A stretch of 5,424 nt of DNA from JAAUQA01 sp036351435 (GTDB lineage: Bacteria > Pseudomonadota > Gammaproteobacteria > Competibacterales > Competibacteraceae): NCBI GenBank assembly GCA_036351435.1, contig JAZBPA010000043.1, positions 1 through 5,424 on the forward strand, given 5' to 3'. Position 1 is the first letter of the stretch, and every line of letters starts with the position of its first letter. Made by a program: the position numbers and the translations under genes. This document shows positions 5,347-5,424 of the stretch, in pieces. The notes under the pieces are model-generated. The model had not been told where the DNA came from. It saw nothing but the letters and a program-made list of their open reading frames with translations, and ran no database searches.

Positions 5347-5424
5347 TCAGGAATAAAAGGCTTCATAAGCCTGACCGAGCAACTCAAGTAAGCTCTGGTG
5401 GTGCTCATTGAGATTGAGGACCAG
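5347..5424 (-). CDS. Possible C-terminal end of an unidentified protein (5' end off the right edge)
   Basis: The minus strand is open from the window edge for 25 codons to TGA at 5347-5349. It reads NLNEHHQSLLELLGQAYEAFY, an amphipathic-helix-like tail with plausible composition. The family is not recognised, and 25 codons open by chance is quite likely. It is listed because it could be the end of a real gene reading towards the IS relic. Confidence 0.3.
   Translation of the reverse strand: MVLNLNEHHQSLLELLGQAYEAFYS

Noticed and set aside
5282..5384. Nine-base direct repeat CGAGCAACT at 5282-5290 and 5376-5384
   Set aside because: Only nine bases with no extension, well within chance for this window size. 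It does not flank a recognisable element.

Overview
The window looks like a chromosomal segment of a proteobacterium, probably a gammaproteobacterium. It has moderately high GC, Shine-Dalgarno-led genes, a sigma-54/NtrC-style nitrogen promoter, a periplasmic OmpA-family protein and decayed insertion-sequence DNA. The genus cannot be fixed from the sequence alone.

Left part (1-2585, all on the minus strand): the start of a nitrate-type ABC importer operon. nrtA (periplasmic binding protein, 1008-2363) is followed 38 bp downstream by nrtB (inner-membrane permease, 969 to beyond base 1). The ATPase gene(s) expected next would lie off the left edge. The leader upstream of nrtA is the most informative part of the window. 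A sigma-54 -24/-12-like element (2570-2585) would start an RNA of about 196 nt. That RNA carries a 5' hairpin (2514-2532), two hairpins with six-base loops that both have A at loop position 1 and G at position 4 (2485-2507 and 2436-2449), and a strong intrinsic terminator with a UUCG loop and nine U (2396-2440). The second hexaloop hairpin shares its 3' arm with the terminator's 5' arm, so the two cannot form together. This is the hallmark of an ANTAR/NasR-type nitrate-responsive antitermination leader. A 16/17 match to the NtrC consensus lies about 130 bp upstream of the predicted start. Together these suggest two gates: nitrogen limitation (NtrC/sigma-54) for initiation and nitrate (an ANTAR protein encoded elsewhere) for read-through.

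Middle (2586-3961): a divergent intergenic region with a candidate sigma-70 promoter, then a plus-strand gene for a 370-residue exported OmpA-like protein. It has a signal peptide, an unrecognised N-terminal domain, a five-residue Pro repeat linker and a C-terminal peptidoglycan-binding domain with the key Asp and Arg at standard spacing.

Right part (3962-5424): a gene graveyard. A minus-strand DUF1330 pseudogene (nonsense codon at position 4, apparent internal deletion) abuts a plus-strand IS66-like transposase remnant lacking its N-terminal part and carrying two frameshifts. A 12/13-match inverted repeat brackets both relics and includes the ompA-family stop codon. The last 260 bp hold no recognisable gene, apart from a possible 25-codon C-terminal end of a minus-strand gene entering from the right edge.
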